Positions 1 through 7,931 of a stretch of DNA of 60,991 bases are shown here, piece after piece (positions within the stretch are counted from its first letter, which is position 1; each line of letters starts with the position of its first letter). The notes under the pieces are model-generated. The model did not search any database and was not told where the DNA came from. It saw only the letters and a list, made by a program, of their open reading frames with translations. A program made the position numbers and the translations under genes. The stretch comes from Pseudomonas sp. 30_B. Lineage in GTDB: Bacteria > Pseudomonadota > Gammaproteobacteria > Pseudomonadales > Pseudomonadaceae. The stretch is from NCBI RefSeq assembly GCF_017491605.1, contig NZ_JAFGYY010000029.1, positions 1 through 60,991 of the forward strand, read 5' to 3'.

Positions 1-1
1 G

Positions 2-91
2 ATCCACGCGGCCGGCCTGGACTTCCTGCCCAAGCCGGTGAAGCCGGCGGCGTTGAGGGCGTTGTTGAGTCGGCATCTGAGCCTGAGATAG
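2..91 (+). pseudogene. Duplicate 3' fragment of the hybrid histidine kinase gene
   Basis: Frame 2 reads IHAAGLDFLPKPVKPAALRA and onward to a stop at 89-91, identical to the C-terminus of the receiver domain of the kinase encoded on the opposite strand at 193-3669. It is the left arm of the inverted repeat covering 1-283. It is either the visible end of a second gene copy outside the window, a gene remnant, or an artefact of contig construction. The exact identity, with no synonymous difference, favours a very recent event or an artefact. Confidence 0.7.
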
Positions 92-96
92 GCATC

Positions 97-187
97 TGTT
101 CGCGAGCAAGTCGCTCCTACAGTTAATACTGGCGCCGGGGTGGCTCTTGTAGGAGCGAGGGGGACGCCTAGTCCTTGCTCGCGAACA
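97..187. repeat. REP-type inverted pair downstream of the kinase gene
   Basis: One half-site at 97-121 (TGTTCGCGAGCAAG then TCGCTCCTACA) faces a second at 148-187 that reads TGTAGGAGCGAG, a 15-base insert containing GACGCCTAG, then CTTGCTCGCGAACA. It belongs to the same family as the pairs at about 29.3, 31.2 and 52.0 kb. The insert is unique to this copy in the window. Confidence 0.8.
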
Positions 188-192
188 GATGC

Positions 193-3100
193 CTATCTCA
201 GGCTCAGATGCCGACTCAACAACGCCCTCAACGCCGCCGGCTTCACCGGCTTGGGCAGGAAGTCCAGGCCGGCCGCGTGGATCTGCGCCACCAGCTCGGG
301 CCGTGCATCCGCACTGATCACCACGCCCGGCACCGGCTCGCCCAGGCGGGTGCGCAGCCAGGCCATGAGGTCGGTGCCCAGTTCGCCATCGTCCAGGTGG
401 TAGTCGATCAGCGCCAGTTGCGGGCGCGCGTCGCCTTCGAGCAGCACCTGGCACTCCTCGCGGCTGCGCGCGGTGAGCACGCGGCAGCCCCAGCGGGTCA
501 GCAGGCTGTTCATGCCGGTGAGGATGCTGTCCTCGTTGTCCACGCACAGCACCTGCGCGCCGTTGAGCTGTTCCGGGGCCTCCAGCCTGTGTCCGTTGAT
601 CTGCGCCGGGGCCGGCTGGCGGGCCAGCGGCACGCTGACGCTGAACACGCTGCCCTTGCCCGGCCAGGAGCGCACCTCCAGGCGGTGGCCGAGCACCTTG
701 CACAGCCGGTCGGCGATGGCGAGGCCCAGGCCCAGGCCTTTTTCGGCGCGGGTCTGGTGGCTGTCCAGGCGCTTGAATTCCTCGAAGATGACATGGAGCT
801 TGTCCGGCGGGATGCCCGGGCCGTGGTCCCAGACTTCCAGGCGCAAGTGCCCCGCTTCGCGGCGCACGCCCAGCAGCACGTGGCCCTTGGCGTAGCGGAA
901 GGCGTTGGTGAGGAAGTTCTGCAGCACGCGGCGCAGCAGTTTGATGTCGCTCTCGATGCGCAACTTGCTGCCGCGCACATGGAAGTCGATGCCGTGCTCC
1001 AGGGCCAGCACGCGGAATTCCACGCCGAGGGTGTCGTACAGGTTGCTCAGCGGGAAGGCCGCGACATCGGCGGTGACGCGGCCACCCTCAAGGCGCGAGA
1101 TGTCCAGCAGGTCGGTGATCAGGTCTTCCGCCGAGCGCAGGGACGAATCCAGGTGGCGCACCAGTTCGGTGGCTTCCTCGGGGAGTTTTTCCTGGTGGGC
1201 GAGGGCGGCGGAGAACAGCCGCGCGGCGTTCAGCGGCTGCATCAGGTCATGGCTGACCGCGGCGAGGAAGCGTGATTTGGACTGATTCGCCGCTTCGGCG
1301 TTGCCCTTGGCCTCGGTGAGCGCCTGGTTCAGCTGCGACAGCTCGAAGGTGCGCTCCTGCACGCGTTGTTCCAGGCCTTCGTTGGCGTCCTTCAGGCCCT
1401 GCTCGGCATGCCGGTAGTTGGTGATGTCGGTGAAGCTCATGACGAAGCCGCCGCCGGGCATCGGGTTGCCGATCAGCTCGATCACCCGGCCGTTGGGGAA
1501 CAGCCGTTCGGAGGTGTGCGGCCGCCCCTGGCGCATCCAGTACAGGCGCTTGGCCACGTGCAGGTCCGGGTCGCCCGGCCCGCACAGGCCGCGCTCGGCG
1601 TTGTAGCGGATGATGTCGGCGATGGGGCGGCCGACGTAGATGAGGCCGTCCGGGTACTCGAACAGCTCGATGTAGCGGTGGTTCCAGGCCACCAGGCGCA
1701 ACGACTGGTCGACCACGCTGATGCCCTGGGTGATGTTCTCGATGGCGCCCTGCAGCAGCGCGCGGTTGAACTGCAGCACCTCGGAGGCTTCGTCGGCGAT
1801 CTTCACCACGTCCTCCACCTGCATCTCGCGGCCTTCGATGGCGGCCTTCACCACGGCGCGCGCGGAGGAGGCGCCGAGAACGCCGGCGAGCAGGCGCTCG
1901 GTGTGGGCGATCCACTCGTCGTTGGCATTCTGGCTGGGGGTGAAGCCCTTGCCTTGGCGGTAGGCGAAGCGGATGAAGCTCTGCCGCGCGCGCTCCTCGC
2001 CGACGAAGCGGGCGGCGAGCATCAGCAGGTCTTCCAGCTGCACGGCGAGCATCGAGCGCGAGCTGAGCTTCTGGGAGATTTCCTGGCCGATGAAGCGGCT
2101 GGCCTGCCAGTGCTCGGAAACGCGGGTGCGGGAGAACACCGAGACCAGCCCGAACAGTGCGAAGTTGCCGATCAGCGAGAGCAGCACGCCGAGGGTCAGT
2201 GGCTCGATCGTCAGGCCGAACGGGCGGCCGTCCAGCCAGGCGAGGCCCGGGAAGGTCGCCAGCGGCCAGCCGAGGCCCTTGGCGACCACCGGCAGCACCA
2301 GGGTGTAAGCCCAGAGCAGCGAACCGGCAGCGAGGCCGGCGAACACGCCGCGACGGTTGGCCTGCTTCCAGTACAGCGCGCCGATCATCGCCGGGCCGAG
2401 TTGGGCGATGGCGGCGAAGGCGATCTGGCCGATGGTGGCGAGGCTCGCGGTGGAGCCCAGCAGGCGGTAGCTGACGTAGGCCAGCAGGAGGATCAGCGCG
2501 ATGCTCACCCGGCGCACGGTCAGCAGCCAGTGGCGGAACACCTCGAAGGGCTGCTCGGCTTCGCCTTTGCGGCGCAGCAGCCAGGGCAGCAGCATGTCGT
2601 TGGAGACCATGGTGGAGAGTGCCACGCTGGCGACGATGACCATGCCGGTGGCCGCCGAGGCGCCGCCGATGAAGGCCAGCAGGGCCAGCGCCGGATGGGC
2701 CTCGGCCAGCGGCAGGCTGATCACGAAGGAGTCGGGCATCACGCCGGCCGGCAACTGCAACTGCCCGGCCAGGGCGATGGGCACCACGAACAGCGCGGCC
2801 AGCACCAGGTAGATCGGGAACACCCAGCGCGCCAGGTTGAGGTCGCGCGGTTCGATGTTCTCCACCACCAGCACGTGGAACTGGCGCGGCAGGCACATGA
2901 TGGCGGTCATCGCCACACCGGTCTGCAGCAACATCGCCGGCCAGTGCACGGTCTCCTTCCAGTACTCGGTGAGCTGCGGGGCGACGCGGGCCTTGTCCAG
3001 CAGATCGCCGAAACCGTCGTAGAGGCCGTAGGTGACGAAGATGCCGACGGCGAGGAAGGCGGCGAGCTTGACCAGCGCTTCGAAGGCGATGGCCAGCACC

Positions 3101-3669
3101 ATGCCGCGGTGGTGTTCGGTGACATCGAGGCTGCGGGTGCCGAAGACGATGGTGAATAGCGCGAGAATCAGCGACACGATCAGCGCGGTGTCCTGGGCGC
3201 GGATGCCGGTGGAGTCGGGTCCGGCGCCAATCAGCAGGTTCACCCCGAGTACGATGCCCTTGAGCTGCAGGGCGATGTAGGGCAGCACGCAGACGATGCA
3301 GATCAGCGCCACCACCACGGCCAGCGCCTGGGACTTGCCGTAGCGCGCGGCGATGAAGTCGGCGATGGAGGTGATGTTCTCCTGCTTGCTGATCATGATC
3401 ATCTTCTGCAGCACCCAGGGCGCGAAGAGCATGAGCAGTACCGGGCCTACGTAGATCGGCAGGAACGACCAGAGCTGGTCGGCGGCCTGGCCGACGGCGC
3501 CGAAGAAGGTCCAACTGGTGCAGTAGACCGCCAGGGACAGGCTGTAGACCCAGGCGCGGACACGCGGCGAAAGAGGGGCGCGACGGCGGTCGCCATAGAA
3601 CGCAATGGCGAACAGGACCGCCATGTAGAGCAGGGCGACCGTTGCGATCAACCCACTGGACAACGACAT
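193..3669 (-). CDS. mxtR: SSS-transporter-fused hybrid sensor histidine kinase (MxtR/CrbS type)
   Basis: The 1158-residue protein begins with a sodium/solute symporter-like membrane domain (roughly residues 1-500, many hydrophobic segments, LAVYCTSWTFFGAVG near the N-terminus). A PAS-like region (about 630-750), a coiled segment, a HisKA/HATPase kinase core with phospho-acceptor His807 in AVSHDLMQPLN, and a C-terminal receiver domain with Asp1089 in LALIDYHLDDG follow. This is the architecture of MxtR/CrbS, the sensor that with ErdR/CrbR switches on acetate utilisation genes. No response regulator gene is adjacent, as in related genomes. The acetate permease operon at 44.7 kb is a likely downstream target. 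The assignment rests on architecture and synteny; CbrA-like paralogues share the fold but lack the terminal receiver. Confidence 0.85.
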   Translation of the reverse strand: MSLSSGLIATVALLYMAVLFAIAFYGDRRRAPLSPRVRAWVYSLSLAVYCTSWTFFGAVGQAADQLWSFLPIYVGPVLLMLFAPWVLQKMIMISKQENITSIADFIAARYGKSQALAVVVALICIVCVLPYIALQLKGIVLGVNLLIGAGPDSTGIRAQDTALIVSLILALFTIVFGTRSLDVTEHHRGMVLAIAFEALVKLAAFLAVGIFVTYGLYDGFGDLLDKARVAPQLTEYWKETVHWPAMLLQTGVAMTAIMCLPRQFHVLVVENIEPRDLNLARWVFPIYLVLAALFVVPIALAGQLQLPAGVMPDSFVISLPLAEAHPALALLAFIGGASAATGMVIVASVALSTMVSNDMLLPWLLRRKGEAEQPFEVFRHWLLTVRRVSIALILLLAYVSYRLLGSTASLATIGQIAFAAIAQLGPAMIGALYWKQANRRGVFAGLAAGSLLWAYTLVLPVVAKGLGWPLATFPGLAWLDGRPFGLTIEPLTLGVLLSLIGNFALFGLVSVFSRTRVSEHWQASRFIGQEISQKLSSRSMLAVQLEDLLMLAARFVGEERARQSFIRFAYRQGKGFTPSQNANDEWIAHTERLLAGVLGASSARAVVKAAIEGREMQVEDVVKIADEASEVLQFNRALLQGAIENITQGISVVDQSLRLVAWNHRYIELFEYPDGLIYVGRPIADIIRYNAERGLCGPGDPDLHVAKRLYWMRQGRPHTSERLFPNGRVIELIGNPMPGGGFVMSFTDITNYRHAEQGLKDANEGLEQRVQERTFELSQLNQALTEAKGNAEAANQSKSRFLAAVSHDLMQPLNAARLFSAALAHQEKLPEEATELVRHLDSSLRSAEDLITDLLDISRLEGGRVTADVAAFPLSNLYDTLGVEFRVLALEHGIDFHVRGSKLRIESDIKLLRRVLQNFLTNAFRYAKGHVLLGVRREAGHLRLEVWDHGPGIPPDKLHVIFEEFKRLDSHQTRAEKGLGLGLAIADRLCKVLGHRLEVRSWPGKGSVFSVSVPLARQPAPAQINGHRLEAPEQLNGAQVLCVDNEDSILTGMNSLLTRWGCRVLTARSREECQVLLEGDARPQLALIDYHLDDGELGTDLMAWLRTRLGEPVPGVVISADARPELVAQIHAAGLDFLPKPVKPAALRALLSRHLSLR

Positions 3670-3930
3670 GCTGACTCCGGAAATGACTGGCTCCCCCGCA
3701 GGAGCGCTTGCAGCAGTTTCGCACCAAAGTCCGAATGTGTCAGACGACTGCTACCAATGTCTCAGTGGCGCTGTGTCGCGCTTCTCACTTGAGCGACGCT
3801 GGCCGGACTGATAGCTTGCCGGCCTTTGCGCGCCACCCGTCTGTCGCAGCCCTTCGCGGGGACGGCACTTCGGGCAGCCGCTACGCTCTGAAATGAGCGA
3901 GATTTGCGTCGACGTACCCAGGAGCACAGC

Positions 3931-4500
3931 ATGTTCAGACCGCTACCGATCACCTTGCAGCGCGGGGCCTTGCGCCTGGAGCCCATGGTGGAGGCCGACG
4001 TGCCCGAGCTGGTGGCCCTGGCGGAAGCGAACCGCGAGGCGCTGCAGTTCATGAGCGCACCGGGGCGTCCGGACTGGTACCGCCAGGGGCTGGCCGACCA
4101 GCGCGAAGGCCGTGCGCTGCCGCTGGTGGTACGCCTGGGCAACGAGATCGTCGGCACCACCCGCTTCATGGACTTCCTCCCGGCATTGCCGGCCTGCGAG
4201 ATCGGCGCCACCTGGCTGGACCAGGCGCAGCACGGCAGCGGCCTGAACGCCACGATGAAGTACCTGATGCTGCGCCATGCCTTCGACAGCTGGAAGATGG
4301 TCCGCGTGCAACTCAAGACCGCCGCCAGCAACCTGCGCTCGCAGCGCGCCATCGAGAAGCTCGGCGCGGTACGCGAAGGTGTGCTGCGCAACCACCGGCG
4401 CCTGGCCGGCGGTCGTCTAGACGACACCATTCTCTACAGCATCACCGACCACGAATGGCCGCAGGTGAAGGCCGCGCTGGAGGCCGGTTTCAACGGCTGA
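3931..4500 (+). CDS. GNAT N-acetyltransferase, RimJ/RimL-like
   Basis: A 189-residue GNAT protein. The start at ATG 3931 follows an AGGAG about seven bases upstream and removes nine in-frame residues that lack family similarity. The sequence shows the RimL-type layout: an N-terminal LEPMVEADVPELVALA segment, the central beta strand IVGTTRFMDF, and the C-terminal SNLRSQRAIEKLGAVREGVLRNH, which is the hallmark of ribosomal-protein or small-molecule acetyltransferases using acetyl-CoA. The substrate cannot be read from sequence. It is divergent from the kinase gene and is followed 66 bp later by an AraC-type regulator on the same strand. Confidence 0.85.
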   Translation: MFRPLPITLQRGALRLEPMVEADVPELVALAEANREALQFMSAPGRPDWYRQGLADQREGRALPLVVRLGNEIVGTTRFMDFLPALPACEIGATWLDQAQHGSGLNATMKYLMLRHAFDSWKMVRVQLKTAASNLRSQRAIEKLGAVREGVLRNHRRLAGGRLDDTILYSITDHEWPQVKAALEAGFNG

Positions 4501-4566
4501 GTGCGCGGTGTAAGGTGATCGACCCGCTCGCTCTCAAGCGCAGCGGTGCGACATCAGGGCAGGACC

Positions 4567-5418
4567 ATGACAGAACACCACGCGAGCGGCGAACGCACCC
4601 GCTTCTGGCGCGCCCAGGAGCTGGGCGGCGTCGAGCTGCTGCACGCGCGCTACATCGAGCAGGTGTTCTCGCCCCACGTCCATGAAGGTTTCGCCTTCGT
4701 GATGATCGAGCAGGGCGCGCAGCGCTTCCACCATCGCGGCGCCGAGCATTTCGCTCCGGCCGGCAGCGTGGTGCTGATCAATCCGGACGAAGTCCACACC
4801 GGCTCCAAGGCCGACGAAGCCGGTTGGCGCTATCGCGGTTTCTACCCGGAGCTGGCGCAGGTCTCCGGTGTGCTGGACGAACTGGAACTGGGCGGAGGCG
4901 GCACGCCGTCCTTCGACGCCAGCGTGGTACACGACCCCGAGCTGGTACAGGCGCTGTTCGCCGCCCACCGTCTGCTGGATGCCGAGGCCACCGTGTTGCA
5001 GCGTCAGACCTGCTGGCGCGAGGCGCTCCTGTTGCTGTTCCAGCGCCATGCGCGGATTCCCGATGCGCCTGTTGCCGGCAACGAGCCCGTCGCCGTGGCG
5101 CGGGCTCGCGAACTGCTCGGCTCGCGGCTGACGGAGCCGCCGTCGCTGGAAGAACTGGCCGCTGCCGTCGGCCTGTCGCCATTCCACTTCGCCCGGGTGT
5201 TCCGCAAGGCCACCGGCCTGCCACCCCACGCCTGGCTCAAGCAGCGCCGCCTGGAACAGGCCCGTGCGCTGCTCAAGCAGGGCTGTGCGCCGGTGAGCGT
5301 GGCGATGCAATTGGGCTTTTCCGACCAGAGCCATCTCAGCCGCCAGTTCAAGCAGGCCTACGGCGTCGGCCCCGGCGAATATCGGCAGGCCTGTGCGAGA
5401 TCGTTCCGGTCGGTGTGA
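4567..5418 (+). CDS. AraC-family transcriptional regulator with N-terminal cupin
   Basis: The 283-residue protein has an AraC-binding cupin-like sensor half (HVHEGFAFVMIEQG, then PAGSVVLINPDEVHTG at about residues 38-85). A C-terminal double helix-turn-helix follows (SLEELAAAVGLSPFHFARVFRKATG and VSVAMQLGFSDQSHLSRQFKQAYG, about residues 190-280). The start at 4567 has an AGGGCAGG-like ribosome site; an earlier in-frame ATG at 4546 is possible. It lies 168 bp upstream of a TonB-dependent receptor gene on the same strand, so it may regulate uptake of the receptor's ligand, though cupin-type AraC proteins usually sense small sugars or amino compounds. Confidence 0.88.
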   Translation: MTEHHASGERTRFWRAQELGGVELLHARYIEQVFSPHVHEGFAFVMIEQGAQRFHHRGAEHFAPAGSVVLINPDEVHTGSKADEAGWRYRGFYPELAQVSGVLDELELGGGGTPSFDASVVHDPELVQALFAAHRLLDAEATVLQRQTCWREALLLLFQRHARIPDAPVAGNEPVAVARARELLGSRLTEPPSLEELAAAVGLSPFHFARVFRKATGLPPHAWLKQRRLEQARALLKQGCAPVSVAMQLGFSDQSHLSRQFKQAYGVGPGEYRQACARSFRSV

Positions 5419-5586
5419 GGCGCTGGCGTGGATTCGGCGGTGTGGGCGCCTGGGCTTTTGCCCTTTGAAAAGCTGAATCTGATGCGGCGGGAAATATCTA
5501 TCATTTGATATAGATTTTCATTTACGAATTTTACGATTTGACGTACTTTGCGCCTCCTTCACGAAGTGCCCGGGGGAGGGTGAAGC
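5419..5586 (+). promoter_or_regulatory. AT-rich promoter region of the TonB-dependent receptor gene
   Basis: Bases 5488-5540 are strikingly AT-rich compared with the surrounding DNA and contain an imperfect dyad around TATCTATCATTTGATATAG (about 5496-5514). This is where a metal-responsive repressor such as Fur or Zur would be expected for a TonB receptor. The match to the 19-bp Fur consensus is only partial, so the regulator is not assigned. A GGGAGGG ribosome-binding tract lies just before the ATG at 5587. Confidence 0.4.
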
Positions 5587-7752
5587 ATGTCGTCCGTTCG
5601 TTCATGGTCGCGCCTGGCGATCGCCGTTGCTCTGGCCACGCCGCTGCTGCCGGCTCAGGCCGAGGAAGACAGCAAGGAGCTGGAGGCCGTCACCGTGGTC
5701 GGCGACTGGCTCGGCGACGCCGATCAGCAGGTGGTGCAGAACCACCCCGGCGCGCGCACCGTGGTGCGCCGCGAGAAGATGATCGAAGAAGGTGCGCAGA
5801 ATGTGCGTGATGTGCTGCGCGGCATTCCCGGCGTGCAGGTGCAGGACAACAACGGCACCGGCGGCAGCGACATCTCCCTCAACGTGGGTGTGCGCGGCCT
5901 GACCTCGCGCCTGTCGCCGCGCTCCACCGTGCTCATCGACGGCGTGCCGGCCGCCGTGGCGCCCTACGGGCAGCCGCAGCTGTCGATGTTCCCGCTGTCG
6001 GTGGGCAACCTCGACAGCGTCGACGTCGTACGGGGCGCCGGTTCTGTGCGCTATGGCCCGCAGAACGTCGGCGGGGTGATCAACTTTGTTACCCGGGCGA
6101 TTCCCAAGGAATTCTCCGGCGACGTCGGCACCACCAGCGAGACCGCTTCCCATGGCGGCTGGAAGAACCTCTACAGCGCCTTCCTCGGCGGCACCGCCGA
6201 CAACGGCATCGGTGCCGCGCTGCTGTACTCGGGCGTGAAAGGCGCGGGTTACCGCGACAGCAACGACGCCACCAGCATCGACGACGTGATGTTCAAGACC
6301 CATTGGGCGCCGACCGATGCCGACGAGTTCTCGGCCAACTTCCACTACTACGACGGCACCGCCGACATGCCCGGCGGCCTGACCCAGGCGCAGTTCGACG
6401 ACGACCCCTACCAGTCGGTGCGCGACTACGACAACTTCACCGGCCGTCGCAAGGACGTCTCGCTCAAGTACAAGCGGCAGGTCGACGACCTCACGCAAGT
6501 GGAAGTGCTGACCTACTACAGCGACAGCTTCCGCGGCAGCAACATTGCCAACCGCGACCTCAAGACCCTGGCGTCCTACCCGCGTGACTACCACACCTTC
6601 GGCATCGAGCCGCGGGTGTCGAGGATCTTCATGGTCGGCCCGACCACCCAGGAAGCCAGCGTCGGCTATCGCTATCTGAAGGAGGCCATGCACGAGCGCG
6701 CCAGCCAGGTCGGCCTGGTGAACAATGTCCCGACTCCGATTCCCGGCGCCGACGGCCATACCTACCAGGACCGCACCGGCGGCACCGAGGCCAACGCCAT
6801 CTACCTCGACGACAAGATCGACGTGGGCAACTGGACGGTGACCCCGGGCATCCGCTTCGAAAGCATCTCCACCGACTGGCATGAGCGCCCGGTGCTCGAC
6901 AACAAGGGCAAGCCGGTCCAGGAGAAGAAACGCAGCAAGGACTACAACGAGCCGCTGCCGGCACTGGCGGTGATGTATCACCTGTCGGACGAGTGGAAGC
7001 TGTTCGCCAACTACGAGACTTCCTTCGGCAGCCTGCAGTATTTCCAGCTCGGCCAGGGCGGCAGCGGCAACGACACCGCCAACGGCCTGCAGCCGGAAAA
7101 GGCCAAGACCTACGAAGTGGGCACCCGCTACGACAATGGTGCGTGGGGCGGCGAGGTGACGCTGTTCTACATCGACTTCGACGATGAGCTGCAGTACATC
7201 AGTCGCGACGTGGGCTGGACCAACCTGGGCGCCACCAAGCACCAGGGCATCGAGACCTCGATGCACTACGACATGGCGGCGCTCGACCCGATGCTGTCCG
7301 GCCTGACCGCGTACGGCACCTTCACCTATACCCGTGCCACCTACGAGGGTGATATCCCCGGCTTCCAGGGCCGCGACCTGCCGCTGTACTCGCGCCAGGT
7401 GGCCACCGTCGGCCTGCGTTACGAGCACGACCGCTGGACCTACAACCTGGACGGTTTCGCCCAGTCCAGGCAGCGCGCGCCCGGTCCGACCACCGACTCC
7501 AGCGGCAACTTCACCGGCGACTACATCACCGAACCGACCGCCGATGGCCAGTACGGCGACATCCCCGGCTACATGCTGTGGAACGTGCGCGCCGGCTATG
7601 ACTTCGGCCCGCAGCTGTCGAACCTGAAGCTGGCCGCCGGGGTGAAGAACCTCTTCGACCAGATGAACTACACCCGCTCCAGCGACAATAACGCCGGTAT
7701 CTACCTGGGCGAGCCGCGCACCTTCTTCGTGCAGGGCAGCGTTGGGTTCTGA
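5587..7752 (+). CDS. TonB-dependent outer-membrane receptor, FecA-like
   Basis: A 721-residue outer-membrane receptor. A signal peptide ends at about PAQA|EED (residues 1-22), followed by a TonB-box-like LEAVTVVG segment. The plug domain (about 50-170) contains QNVRDVLRGIPGVQVQ and VVRGAGSVRYGPQNVGGVIN. The long beta-barrel ends in VQGSVGF with a terminal Phe, as required for barrel assembly. There is no N-terminal signalling extension, so it does not itself act through an anti-sigma factor. The plug resembles the ferric dicitrate receptor FecA most closely, but the ligand (ferric siderophore or another metal chelate) is not established. It has its own promoter region and a downstream terminator. 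Confidence 0.9.
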   Translation: MSSVRSWSRLAIAVALATPLLPAQAEEDSKELEAVTVVGDWLGDADQQVVQNHPGARTVVRREKMIEEGAQNVRDVLRGIPGVQVQDNNGTGGSDISLNVGVRGLTSRLSPRSTVLIDGVPAAVAPYGQPQLSMFPLSVGNLDSVDVVRGAGSVRYGPQNVGGVINFVTRAIPKEFSGDVGTTSETASHGGWKNLYSAFLGGTADNGIGAALLYSGVKGAGYRDSNDATSIDDVMFKTHWAPTDADEFSANFHYYDGTADMPGGLTQAQFDDDPYQSVRDYDNFTGRRKDVSLKYKRQVDDLTQVEVLTYYSDSFRGSNIANRDLKTLASYPRDYHTFGIEPRVSRIFMVGPTTQEASVGYRYLKEAMHERASQVGLVNNVPTPIPGADGHTYQDRTGGTEANAIYLDDKIDVGNWTVTPGIRFESISTDWHERPVLDNKGKPVQEKKRSKDYNEPLPALAVMYHLSDEWKLFANYETSFGSLQYFQLGQGGSGNDTANGLQPEKAKTYEVGTRYDNGAWGGEVTLFYIDFDDELQYISRDVGWTNLGATKHQGIETSMHYDMAALDPMLSGLTAYGTFTYTRATYEGDIPGFQGRDLPLYSRQVATVGLRYEHDRWTYNLDGFAQSRQRAPGPTTDSSGNFTGDYITEPTADGQYGDIPGYMLWNVRAGYDFGPQLSNLKLAAGVKNLFDQMNYTRSSDNNAGIYLGEPRTFFVQGSVGF

Positions 7753-7770
7753 GTAGGTCGCAGCCTGAGC

Positions 7771-7800
7771 AAAAGCCCGTCTTCGTGACGGGCTTTTTCT
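7771..7800 (+). terminator. Rho-independent terminator after the TonB receptor gene
   Basis: An AAAAGCCCGTC stem with a TTCG tetraloop and a matching GACGGGCTTTTT arm ending in a T-tract lies 19 bp after the stop codon. Confidence 0.92.
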
Positions 7801-7931
7801 TGCCCGTGCGCAGGCGCCGATTAAGCTGCGCGGGTGGAATTGTGCGGAAAATGTGGCTTTGCTTCAGGCTGTTGCCGTCAAATCCGTGCTGTCATTCCGG
7901 CCACGGGCCATCACGCAGGTAAACAAGGACG

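Larger units (their letters stand above)
1..283. repeat. Near-perfect inverted duplication of the kinase 3' end at the window edge
   Basis: Bases 1-110 are an exact reverse complement of bases 174-283. The symmetry continues inward through REP half-sites at 111-121 and 148-158, and the second arm carries about 15 extra bases (near 159-173). The outer arms encode the last 29 residues plus stop of the histidine kinase at 193-3669. The repeat ends flush with position 1, so the real arm length is unknown. This could be a genuine palindromic duplication or an assembly or library fold-back nucleated on the REP hairpin. Confidence 0.9.

Noticed and set aside
175..3159. Long open frames on the plus strand opposite the kinase gene (366 and 597 codons)
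   Set aside because: They are high-GC antisense shadows with low-complexity His/Gln/Gly/Ala composition and no family resemblance. The kinase frame has unmistakable domains.
5488..5530. Fur box upstream of the TonB receptor
   Set aside because: There is AT-rich partial dyad symmetry, but the match to the GATAATGATAATCATTATC consensus is too poor to call. It is kept only as a promoter region.
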